Positions 15,604 through 25,400 of a stretch of 64,000 nucleotides of DNA are shown here, piece after piece. The translations under genes were made by a program, and so were the position numbers. Source of the DNA: JBCCCJ01 sp039029315 (GTDB lineage Bacteria; Bacteroidota; Bacteroidia; J057). Position 1 is the stretch's first letter. Each line of letters starts with the position of its first letter. The notes under the pieces are model-generated. The model was not told the origin of the DNA. It did no database searches and saw only the letters and a program-made list of their open reading frames with translations. Where the stretch lies: assembly GCA_039029315.1 (NCBI GenBank), contig JBCCGK010000056.1:9430-73429 (forward strand), read 5' to 3'.

Positions 15604-18600
15604 ATGAAAACCACAATCAGATGCTTGTTGGTCATGCTGATCCCATGGCTTCTTTGTTTCCTGATGGGCTTTGCTCCCCATCTTTCTGCTCAATCCGGCC
15701 CTGTCACAATCAATGTTCAAATCAACAGTGATACAGATGATGCAGAAGAAACCATCATTACTGGGGAAGTGAATACGGGGAGTAGCGACCTGGAATTGGT
15801 CAAGGATGATGGAGACATCCAAAAAGTAGGGATGAGATTCTCTGGCATCAATGTGCCCCAAGGAGTTACCATCACCCATGCCTATATCCAATTCACGACA
15901 GATAATACACCGGATGTGGCGACCAATCTCACCGTCAAGGGCCAAGCTGTCGATGACGCTGCTACCTTTGTCGATGCGCCTAATTCAAGTGGGATTTCCG
16001 CCCGAATTAATACCGCTGCAGCTGTCAACTGGGCTCCACCGCATTGGAATTCTTCTGGTGAGCGCGGCCCGAATCAGCAGACGCCCGATCTCAGTGCTGT
16101 TATACAGGAAATTGTCGATCGGCCAGGATGGACTTCCGGGAATGCACTGGTATTGACTGTAGAGGGAGTTGGCAAAAGGGTCGCAGTCTCCCATGACGAG
16201 GACCCAGGAGAAGCGGCGGAACTGTTCATTACCTATGAAGAGCTGGTAGGAGTCAGTTCTATTAACCATCACCTTGAAGTCCAAATCAACCATCCAGACA
16301 ATGATGCAGAAGAGAATCTGCTCAACGGACAAACAGATCTTCATAGCAGTGATCTGGAATTGGTGTATGATAAAGTTACGCCTCAAATCGTCGGGATGAG
16401 ATTTGAAGGAATCAACATTCCTGCAGGTGCAATCATCGAGCAGGCATACATCCAATTTACAGCCGAGAAAGGCCATGGCACCAATGTGAGCCTGGTATTC
16501 AGGGGTGAAGATATAGACGATGCATCAGGCTTTACAGATTTTCTCCCAAACAATATTTCCTCCAGGACAAAAACGACAAATCTGGTCAACTGGAATCCTC
16601 CTGTATGGATTGAGGAAGAGGCAGGACCTGCACAGCAGACTCCGGACTTAAGCCAGGTTATTCAGGAAATCATTGATCGACCAGGATGGACCAATGGCAA
16701 TGCCATTGCGATCCTAGTGGAAGGCGGTACCAAAAGGCGAGAGGCATATGCGTATGATGGATCCGCTGTCAAAGCCCCTAAACTCATCATCGACTACAAG
16801 GTCTGTGAGAGCGAATTGGCCGATGACAATCTGCTCAATTTCCCCTTTGTCGTGGGGCAAGAACTTTTCTGTGAGCAAGAGGATCGCAAACAGATGAAAT
16901 ATGCTATTGACCCGACCACAGGCAATATCGTTGTGGCATGGAATCGCTTCATCGATCCGGATGGCTATGATGCAGAGGTTTACTTCGCCATCCTGGATGC
17001 CAACTATCAGCTCATCACGCCACCTGCAGGAGAAACCTGGCCCATCCGGGTAGATACCGAGGCTAGCACTGATCTCCCTTCCCGTGGAGTAAGTGTAGAG
17101 ATCGAACCATCTAAAGGCAGTATTGCGATCGGCTATACCAAAAGTGTTACAGGACCTGTCTCCCAAGCTCACGGCCAATTCTACCACAGGGTCTTTGATG
17201 CGAATGGCTATCCTCTACTTCCCTACGCTAGTGGGGGCATCATTTTCAATCCGCAGCAGGCTTGTTCTTCTTCCAATCCCAACTATTGCTATGAATACAC
17301 TGATCATTTCGACATAACCTGGGGGCCAAATAACAAGCTTTACTTTGCTTTTCAGCCCTGGGGAGGGGTCGATTGGTGGGCCAGATTTCCGATTCTTATC
17401 AATGCTTTCAATGTAAACAATGGTACTGTCGCCTACCCCAATGCTTATTTGACCTTTGACATCAGCATGAATCTGGATTGGCGAAGTCTGCATAGCATAG
17501 AATATGATCCAAGTATCGGGATTTTGGTGTCTGAGTATAGGAAATACAACATCTGGTCAGGACCGGGAAGTGATTTTGTGGGGCATATATGGGATGTAGA
17601 TTTGACTAGCAGTTCAGAGCCTTTCTCGCTGACGGGTGGATTGGAAGTAAATGTCAACAAATCGGATGGACACATAAGCATCGATGATGGCAGGCTCTTG
17701 ACGAGTTGGGTACGCGAGCCGATGGGGGGAGGGACACAAATGGTTCAGGCACAGATCTCAGAGATTATCCCCACATTACCTAATGGAGATCCTTTTGCGG
17801 CTTCACTGCTTGACCTGGATGTGGCCAGTTTTTCTCAGTCCGAGCAAGTCTTTTTTACACAGAATGACATTCGATTCTCGGACAATCGACTCAGTGTCGG
17901 CTACACTATCTTACAGAATCAAGTCCTCTCCCGGCGTGTACATGCATATGAGTTCGACAATAGCACTGGGAGCTATACGTCTACAGCAGCCTTCCCGCTT
18001 ACCATTTATCAAGATGAGCTGGACCATGCTACGATCGGTACAGGCACGACTTTCTATGGCACGGTAGCGGACTACCATTATGCTGATTGGAGCATCAAAT
18101 TGGTGCCGGGCCAGCAAACAGTCACCGCAGGTGGGCATATTGGTGAATTCGTCAGGCCGCGGAGTTCGACAGAGGACAATGCCACAGACTGGCTGATCAG
18201 TGGGGCAGATCTCACCTTTACAGGAGCTATTCAGCCATGCGACCAATTGCCATTTTCCGCTGCTGTTCCTAGCACAGACCAAAATTATATCCTCTCCACC
18301 ATCTATCGCAAAGAAATGCAATCCATCAGTCAGGCAGTAGATGCCAGAGATGCCTGGCAGAGCATTACCTATTTTGATGGTTTAGGCAGAGCCTCTCAAA
18401 GTCAGGAAGTCGGTCGCTTACCAGATGGCTCGACCATTATCCAGCCTATCGATTATGATGCTTTTGGCAGGCAACCTAAAACCTTCATGCCTTATGGAAG
18501 CGGTTTTGCCAATGGCAGCTTTCAAAACTTCCCACTATTAGACCAACAGGCTTTTTATGCCAGTGAGTTTCCTGCCTATGGCACGGACCGTCTCTTTGCT

Positions 18601-21600
18601 GAGTCTATCTTCGAGACTTCGCCCCTTAATCGCGTGCTCGAATCAGCCATGCCTGGAGATGCCTGGAAGCCTGTCTCCGCTGGTGGTGATGGGCATACGA
18701 GCAAAAGTCAGACATTGGTCTATGGTTCTACGGAGATTCCTGCTTCGCTGGTTGTGCCTTATTTCGATCCGGATATCGTGCCTGGTGACCCTGGGATTGT
18801 GGCAGATTACAGTAAGTATGTGAAGGCTGATCCTATTGCGGAGATTGCAGGAGATTTGCTCGTGCAAAAATCTGAGGATGAAGATGAGAATATCGTATTT
18901 GTCTTCACTGACAGGCTTGGTCGACAGCTCATGCAAAGTGTTCAGGTCGATGATATGGGGACAGCCACTCTGGATGATGATGACTTTGCAAGTACGGTCT
19001 ATGTTTACAATGAATGGGGCAATCCTATCTGCATTATCCAGCCTGAAGGGGTGAAAGAGTTGAGTCTTAATGGAGGCAATCTGGACGCAGCAGTAATTCC
19101 TTATTGTTTCATCTATGTGTATGATCGAAGACAGAGAGTCATCGAGAAAACGATTCCAGGTAGAAAAAGAATAGATCTGGTCTATGATTTATTAGATCGA
19201 ATTGTAGCTACACAAGATGGCGAGCAAATGCCATATTTGATAGGAGAACTGTATAGCTGGACGTTTACCAAGTACAATGTGCATGGAGAACCTATCATCA
19301 CAGGGATATATGATCCAGGCCCCTTTGGTCCGAGTAATCCCTTACCATATAATCGTGTACAGGTACAAGCTGAACTCGACGCGTCTACCCAACTGTATGA
19401 AGTCCGGTCAGATCAATCATACACAGATCTGTCATCTGAAACATATACTGGCTATACCTACGATCAGACTTTCCCTACTCAGAAAATGATCATCCATAGC
19501 CAGACTTTCTTGGATGATTACAATTTTGATTTCAGTACAGATGGGTCGGATGATGTGAATTATCTAGCAGAGTCTCAAATTCTCCAAAGTCCAACGTTCC
19601 GTCTCCGAGCTGCAATCACTGGCGTAGACACCCGTGTGCTGAATCCTGAGCCTGGGATGACGAAGGTTTTGCGGACTGCGACCTTTTACAATCATCGCTT
19701 GCAGGAGATCCAAACCCAGGCAGATCATCTGCATGGGACAGATATCACAACGCATGATATGAATTTCGCTGGAGAAATCGAGACGAATATCCTTCGTCAT
19801 CATGGGCCTTCTTCAGTATCTATTACCGAACAGATGTGCTATTTGCACAATGGTTCCTTGAAGCGTATCACCCATCAAGTTAATAATGACCCAGCAACTG
19901 TCTTGGTCAGCTATGACTACGATGCACTTGGCAATCAGGCCAGCAAACATCTCTATTCAGTTGATGGCGAAGTGAGTTATTTGCAAGACATAAGCTTCGA
20001 TTACAACATCCAGGGTTGGTTAGGAGAGATTGATGCGCCTGGAGTGTTCAATCAACAGTTGTTTTATCAAGAGGTTCTTAATCCTGATCTCCCTTCTTCT
20101 GTAAAGGGATTGTACAATGGCAATATTTCTAGTCAATACTGGTCTTCTGGACTAGCACCAACTGAGGACTATGTGTATGGCTATGAATATGATCGTGCCA
20201 ATCGACTCAAAGATGCACATTTCGTGGGATATTACGTGTCTGGTCAGATCATCGACAACTCCCGATTCAATGTTCATGACATCCAATATGACCTCAACGG
20301 CAATATCCTTCAACTCAAGCGCAATGGACTGATAGACATATCAGGTCCTTCACCTACTTATGGATTGATGGACGATTTGAGCTATACCTACAATGGCAAT
20401 CAACTCACAGTTGTCAATGATGCTGTCGCGAGTAACATTCAGCCAGATCAATTCATTGATGGTTATGTAGCTGATCCTTCAACAGAAGTAGAATACCTCT
20501 ATGATGACAATGGAAATCTCATCGAGGACAAAAACAAAGAGATCACCATTCAGTATGATGTCAATAATCTGGCGATTCAGGTAGACTTTGTGAGCGGTCC
20601 TAATGCTGGGAAAGTGATTCGGTATATCCGAGATGCTGCGGGAACCAAGCTGCAACAACGGGTCGATGATGGGAGTGGGATTGAAGTCACCGACTACATT
20701 CACAGCTTCCACTATCGGGATGATCAGCTGCTCTATTTCGGACATGAAGAGGGGCGGATACAACAACTTGCTCCCGGACAATTTCAAGTTGAGTTTTTCA
20801 TTCAGGATCACTTGGGTAGCAATCGGGCCACCATTGCAGATCTCGATGGGGATGGGAGTATTGATCCTTTGTCCGAGATTGTGCAGGCGGATCATTTTTA
20901 TCCATTTGGTGTGCGCATGGGGGGGATGAGTATGATGGGTGGAGAAAAGAATCGCTATTTGTATACGGGGAAGGAGGCATTGGATGAGTATGGCTTGGCA
21001 TGGGTAGATTTTGGTGCACGGATGTATGATGCAGCGATTGGACGATGGGGTGGGGTTGATGCCTTGGCGGAGAAGTATCGGGAATGGAGTCCTTATAATC
21101 ATGTGATGGGGAATCCGATTCGATTTATTGATCCCAATGGATTTGAAGTTAATGATACGGTAAAGATGAAACCTGCTCCAGAAGGAGATGGATCTGTCGA
21201 TGCAGGAACTCGTCAAGGGCCCACAATCACAGCCAGACGTGGGAATCCCGAAAATGTTCCTCAGGCAACTATCGGTTGGTTATGGCCATCAGAAGTAGCA
21301 GAAAGAAATAGAAAATATTTTTATGTATTTGAACAATATCAAGGGGCAAAAGTATTGCCTGAAGACGATATTTGGGGAATTTTATTAAATGGTCATTATG
21401 GCAGAACCTGGACAGACTCCCTCACTGGCTTTGAATTTTGTGTAGACTCCAGAGGAAGGATTACAGCATGTATTCAGGGTGGAACGCTTCCAGTTGGGCC
21501 TGGAGGAGTCTTTAAAGGGGCAGGCTTTTTGAAAACTCTTCCAGCTTTAGATAAAACAAGAAAAGTTCATGGTGCTCTTCCAAGAGCAAAGGATCTCGTT

Positions 21601-21771
21601 AGGTTTTCAAAAGGTGAATTAAGAAAATTGCTTAGGGAATTGAAAATCAGTGTTCAACAAAGGATTAAGGTTACGTCACGACTAGGGCGTCATCGATCAC
21701 ATGGTCAAAGGCAAGGAGCAGAGCAAGATTTGATTAAAACGATAGAGAAATATTTAAATAATTTGAAATGA
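15604..21771 (+). CDS. Large secreted RHS-repeat protein with candidate C-terminal toxin domain
   Basis: A 2055-residue protein. Signal peptide: residues ~1-30 (ends HLSAQ). Residues ~35-400 are two tandem DNRLRE/CBM96-like beta domains (VQINSDTDDAEETI and VQINHPDNDAEENL start matching blocks). An unassigned region ~400-880 follows. DUF6443 starts near 889 (DQNYILSTIYR, ITYFDGLGRASQ). YD/RHS repeats run to ~1735. The RHS core has DHLGSNRATI, FYPFGVRM, RYLYTGKEALDEYGLAWVDFGAR and ends PYNHVMGNPIRFIDPNG at ~1847. The last ~207 residues differ from the core, are more AT-rich, and end in a basic segment (FSKGELRKLLRELKISVQQR). In polymorphic toxins this place holds the variable toxin. No nuclease or deaminase motif could be named. 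The gene overlaps the next by 4 bp. Confidence 0.9.
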   Translation: MKTTIRCLLVMLIPWLLCFLMGFAPHLSAQSGPVTINVQINSDTDDAEETIITGEVNTGSSDLELVKDDGDIQKVGMRFSGINVPQGVTITHAYIQFTTDNTPDVATNLTVKGQAVDDAATFVDAPNSSGISARINTAAAVNWAPPHWNSSGERGPNQQTPDLSAVIQEIVDRPGWTSGNALVLTVEGVGKRVAVSHDEDPGEAAELFITYEELVGVSSINHHLEVQINHPDNDAEENLLNGQTDLHSSDLELVYDKVTPQIVGMRFEGINIPAGAIIEQAYIQFTAEKGHGTNVSLVFRGEDIDDASGFTDFLPNNISSRTKTTNLVNWNPPVWIEEEAGPAQQTPDLSQVIQEIIDRPGWTNGNAIAILVEGGTKRREAYAYDGSAVKAPKLIIDYKVCESELADDNLLNFPFVVGQELFCEQEDRKQMKYAIDPTTGNIVVAWNRFIDPDGYDAEVYFAILDANYQLITPPAGETWPIRVDTEASTDLPSRGVSVEIEPSKGSIAIGYTKSVTGPVSQAHGQFYHRVFDANGYPLLPYASGGIIFNPQQACSSSNPNYCYEYTDHFDITWGPNNKLYFAFQPWGGVDWWARFPILINAFNVNNGTVAYPNAYLTFDISMNLDWRSLHSIEYDPSIGILVSEYRKYNIWSGPGSDFVGHIWDVDLTSSSEPFSLTGGLEVNVNKSDGHISIDDGRLLTSWVREPMGGGTQMVQAQISEIIPTLPNGDPFAASLLDLDVASFSQSEQVFFTQNDIRFSDNRLSVGYTILQNQVLSRRVHAYEFDNSTGSYTSTAAFPLTIYQDELDHATIGTGTTFYGTVADYHYADWSIKLVPGQQTVTAGGHIGEFVRPRSSTEDNATDWLISGADLTFTGAIQPCDQLPFSAAVPSTDQNYILSTIYRKEMQSISQAVDARDAWQSITYFDGLGRASQSQEVGRLPDGSTIIQPIDYDAFGRQPKTFMPYGSGFANGSFQNFPLLDQQAFYASEFPAYGTDRLFAESIFETSPLNRVLESAMPGDAWKPVSAGGDGHTSKSQTLVYGSTEIPASLVVPYFDPDIVPGDPGIVADYSKYVKADPIAEIAGDLLVQKSEDEDENIVFVFTDRLGRQLMQSVQVDDMGTATLDDDDFASTVYVYNEWGNPICIIQPEGVKELSLNGGNLDAAVIPYCFIYVYDRRQRVIEKTIPGRKRIDLVYDLLDRIVATQDGEQMPYLIGELYSWTFTKYNVHGEPIITGIYDPGPFGPSNPLPYNRVQVQAELDASTQLYEVRSDQSYTDLSSETYTGYTYDQTFPTQKMIIHSQTFLDDYNFDFSTDGSDDVNYLAESQILQSPTFRLRAAITGVDTRVLNPEPGMTKVLRTATFYNHRLQEIQTQADHLHGTDITTHDMNFAGEIETNILRHHGPSSVSITEQMCYLHNGSLKRITHQVNNDPATVLVSYDYDALGNQASKHLYSVDGEVSYLQDISFDYNIQGWLGEIDAPGVFNQQLFYQEVLNPDLPSSVKGLYNGNISSQYWSSGLAPTEDYVYGYEYDRANRLKDAHFVGYYVSGQIIDNSRFNVHDIQYDLNGNILQLKRNGLIDISGPSPTYGLMDDLSYTYNGNQLTVVNDAVASNIQPDQFIDGYVADPSTEVEYLYDDNGNLIEDKNKEITIQYDVNNLAIQVDFVSGPNAGKVIRYIRDAAGTKLQQRVDDGSGIEVTDYIHSFHYRDDQLLYFGHEEGRIQQLAPGQFQVEFFIQDHLGSNRATIADLDGDGSIDPLSEIVQADHFYPFGVRMGGMSMMGGEKNRYLYTGKEALDEYGLAWVDFGARMYDAAIGRWGGVDALAEKYREWSPYNHVMGNPIRFIDPNGFEVNDTVKMKPAPEGDGSVDAGTRQGPTITARRGNPENVPQATIGWLWPSEVAERNRKYFYVFEQYQGAKVLPEDDIWGILLNGHYGRTWTDSLTGFEFCVDSRGRITACIQGGTLPVGPGGVFKGAGFLKTLPALDKTRKVHGALPRAKDLVRFSKGELRKLLRELKISVQQRIKVTSRLGRHRSHGQRQGAEQDLIKTIEKYLNNLK

Positions 21772-22265
21772 AATCAGATATAGAAATAAAACAAATGTTT
21801 TTATCTGAAATTTGTGAGCATGTTGAAAAACTAGATTCCCAAATCGAACTTGTCTATTACAATGACTTATTAGAAGACACATCATTTCTTCTCGCTGCAT
21901 TCCTAGAACGATTATTAATAAAAAATGCTAGTGAATGGGATGATGACAAGTGGGTCGATGACTGTCTTTTGACAAAGGTTTTGTTCTCTGATAAACGGCT
22001 TCAAATTTGGGGAGTGATGATTTGGGGTAGGTTGGATATCTCAAGTCAATGGACAGATCCTTTTTATTTTGATTTTACATTGGATTTATCATGCTGTAAG
22101 ATGAAAAATTCAACATTCTTATTTCGTGATATGAATATTCCATCAATTAGTTACGAACAATTTAACATATCTCGAGGATTTTGGGACAAAGATTTTTTTT
22201 CGGATAATCAATGGGACCCCTATGAAAGAACCTGGAAATTAGTCATTAGTTCAGACGTGGAATAG
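21768..22265 (+). CDS. Candidate immunity protein to the RHS C-terminal domain
   Basis: A 165-residue acidic protein with no signal peptide, so it should be cytoplasmic. Its ATG overlaps the RHS stop codon in an ATGA arrangement, which implies translational coupling. The gene is clearly more AT-rich than the RHS core, like the end of the toxin tail, which is typical of exchanged toxin/immunity cassettes. It has many Asp, Glu and Trp residues (SEWDDDKWVDDCLL, NQWDPYERTWKLVI) that could complement the basic toxin tail. I do not recognise its family. The immunity role is inferred from position, size, charge and composition; it could also be an unrelated passenger gene. Confidence 0.7.
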   Translation: MKSDIEIKQMFLSEICEHVEKLDSQIELVYYNDLLEDTSFLLAAFLERLLIKNASEWDDDKWVDDCLLTKVLFSDKRLQIWGVMIWGRLDISSQWTDPFYFDFTLDLSCCKMKNSTFLFRDMNIPSISYEQFNISRGFWDKDFFSDNQWDPYERTWKLVISSDVE

Positions 22266-22412
22266 TAAACCTTATTATTACTCCATGTTCTAGAAATACC
22301 TCATTTCCTATCTAGAATACTCTATCCCAATTTCTGACCAATTCAACACAGATAGCAATACTGACTGAATCCAATTTAGTTCACAGCCATTACACAATAT
22401 ATCACCTATATT

Positions 22413-25400
22413 ATGAAACCATCAATCATATCCCTTTTCTCTCTTTTCCTTGTTCTAAGAGCAAGTTTTCAGATTTGCCCAGCACAAGAAGCCCCCGTCA
22501 ACATTCCTCCCTCCCCCAATGCAGCTAGCCTGGGACAGTATCTGGAAATCCCCATTGGACTATACTCTGGTACTCCAGGTGTACAGGTGCCCATTTGGAC
22601 GCTGACTGGCAAAGAAATGAGCGTACCCATAGGCCTCTCTTATCATGCCAGCGGAATCAAAGTAGAACAGAATTCAACCTCTGTGGGTTTGGGTTGGTCT
22701 CTACAGGCTGGTGGTGTAGTATCCAGAACTGTCAGAGGCCTGCCAGATGAGGGCGCATTTGGCTATATAGGCGAAGGAGTGCCTGCCAACCCTGAATTGA
22801 CAGACTTTTTCCATCAAGTCCAGCAAGGAATTGCTGATCCTCAACCCGATGCCTTCTTTTTCAGTTTCCAGGGCTATTCTGGCAAATTTGTTTTTGATCA
22901 GAATGGAGAGGTCCACATCCATCCTAAACAGGATTTGGACATCAGCTATACCATAGGTTCAGGGGGTTTCTTGACTTTCACCATCAAGACACCTGATGGT
23001 ACCCAATATCTCTTTGGTGGAACAGACAAAAGAGAACAGACAACTACAGGCACTACAACCTGGTCGGTCCCTCCTGGAAGTACCTTGGGAAACCCCAATC
23101 ACGAAATCGAACAAGACTCTTCCATCAATGTCTCTTATACCAGCTGGTATTTGGCTGAGATTACTTCTCCATCCAAGACAGAGACCTTTAGCTTTGATTA
23201 TGTGCATGAGACCTATGATTACCGGGGACCTAAAAAAGGAAATTTTGGATTCAGAGCCAATGGTGATGTAGAGTATCGGAGGATCTCAAGAACCACAACC
23301 AAAATTTCTGGCAAGCGATTGAGTGAAATCACCTGTAATTCCAATGGACTGTCTGTGGTCTTTGAAGCAAACAAAGTTCGGGATGATGTCAGAAGCATTG
23401 CAACAGCTCCCGAACCCAAGGCTTATACCAAGATTATTGTCAAAGACATTCAAGGCAATCCCAATCGGGTATTTGTGTTGAACACGGATTACTTCCGAAA
23501 TCCTTTACTCGATGTCGCCAATTCAGGAATCAAGCCAGGGGAGGATTTCCTGTTTCAGCGTCTCAAGTTGACCTCTGTTCAGGAGTTTTCTGGAGATGAA
23601 ATCGAATCCAAACCAGCTTATGTGTTCACCTATGATGAAAGCATCGCCCTTCCCCCCAAGGATGCGCATACACAGGATCACTGGGGCTATTTCAATGGAG
23701 ATCTTTCAACACAAAATGACATAGACAATTATTACAGCATTTACAACATGGTTCCACCCTATGAAGGCAGTGTGGATGATGGCCCCGTTTTTTTCTATTA
23801 TTACAATATAGTCGATCCAAGCTCTCTGCAAACTTATGATGTAGTAGATCCAGTTTTTATTAGTAAACCAGGAACCAATCGAGAGCCTTCCTATCCAGGC
23901 ATACAGGCCGGGATATTGCAGGAAATCATCTATCCCACAGGCGGTAAAACGGAGTTCGACTTTGAGCAGCATGAATATGGCTTTGTTGGCAATCAGGACT
24001 ACGAAGAAATCATCTATGGGACGGAAGAACCACTGGCAGAGGCTGAAAATCCATGGGGCTCACTTCCCGATGCAACCGAAGAACAAATCGAAACCTATGG
24101 GCCATTTACAGTAGGCCCTAAGCAGACTGTCCAAATCCAGTATGAAATACAATTCGCTTATGAGGATGTCTCTGATTTCAACTATGATCCAACAAGCTGT
24201 ACTCTTCCGAATACTCCTGGATGTGATGGCGTCTCCTATACACCCAATGTTTTGGAATTCTACAAGACATCTGATCCAAACACGCCAATTCTGAAAGTCT
24301 TTTATAATTATAATGCTGGATATGGAGAAGTATTGGAGCAAACACCTGGTACAAGTACAACTTACGCCATCACTGCTTTGGTTCCTAGTGATTCTGAATT
24401 GGATACGGACAATTTTCCAAATGGAGTCAGAGCAACATTCGAAGGCTCATTCAACTATGAACTGGAAGCTGGGGAAACGTATGAACTCAAAGCCAAAAGA
24501 GCTAAATCATATGTCAATGGGATAAATGTCCAAAACAACACCAGTTGCTGGATTCAGATTGCACAAACTGTCCAAAACGATCAAGTCTTGCAGGTGATAA
24601 AAGAATTTGACGGAGGTGGCTTGCGTGTATTCAAAAAGACAGATTCACCATTAGATGGGGGAGTTCCCATTGTCGAGGAGTATACCTATCACATGTTCAA
24701 TGAGTTTGGGAATGATCAGGGAACTTCAAGTGGAAGTTTGGTAGGTCTGCCTGCGCATTTTCGAAGCACCTATTATTATAAAGAGGAATCTTCACCAATA
24801 ATCCTTGATCCGCTTCCTACATGGTCTTTGCTGCTAGGGCATATCATGCCAATATTTGGATGGCTAGCAGATTTGCCTAGTGGAGGGGTACAGGTAAGTG
24901 GGATGTCCTATCTTGTATTTGAAATGGCGGCTGATCACCCGGTTCCTCTGGGCACTACTCAAGGGAATCCGCTAGGGTATCGTATGGTCCAGATTAGTAA
25001 GCCAGGCAATGGGAGCACAATCAATACTTATTCCTCTGCCTATGAGTACCCAGATGACCTTCCCTATGAATTGAATTGGTTGAGCTGGTTTCAAATCGGT
25101 ATGGCCCCTGGCTATCCGACTGATTGGGGATCTTACAATGTAGCGCAAGGCGTCCCACGTTTTTATTATCCATTTTTGCCTACAATTGATCGGGACTGGC
25201 AGCGTGGCTTATTGTTAGAGCAACGAGAATACAATGAGAATCAGGACTTGCTGAGGTCCTTGAATCAAACCTATGCCTTCCAGGAGCTCAGTTCGGTTCC
25301 AGGCTATAGTACGATCTATTCTGGTACCCAAATCAAATATCTAAATCTGGACCAGACAGCTAATCCATGGGTAGAATACACAGATAATAATTTTGTATCT

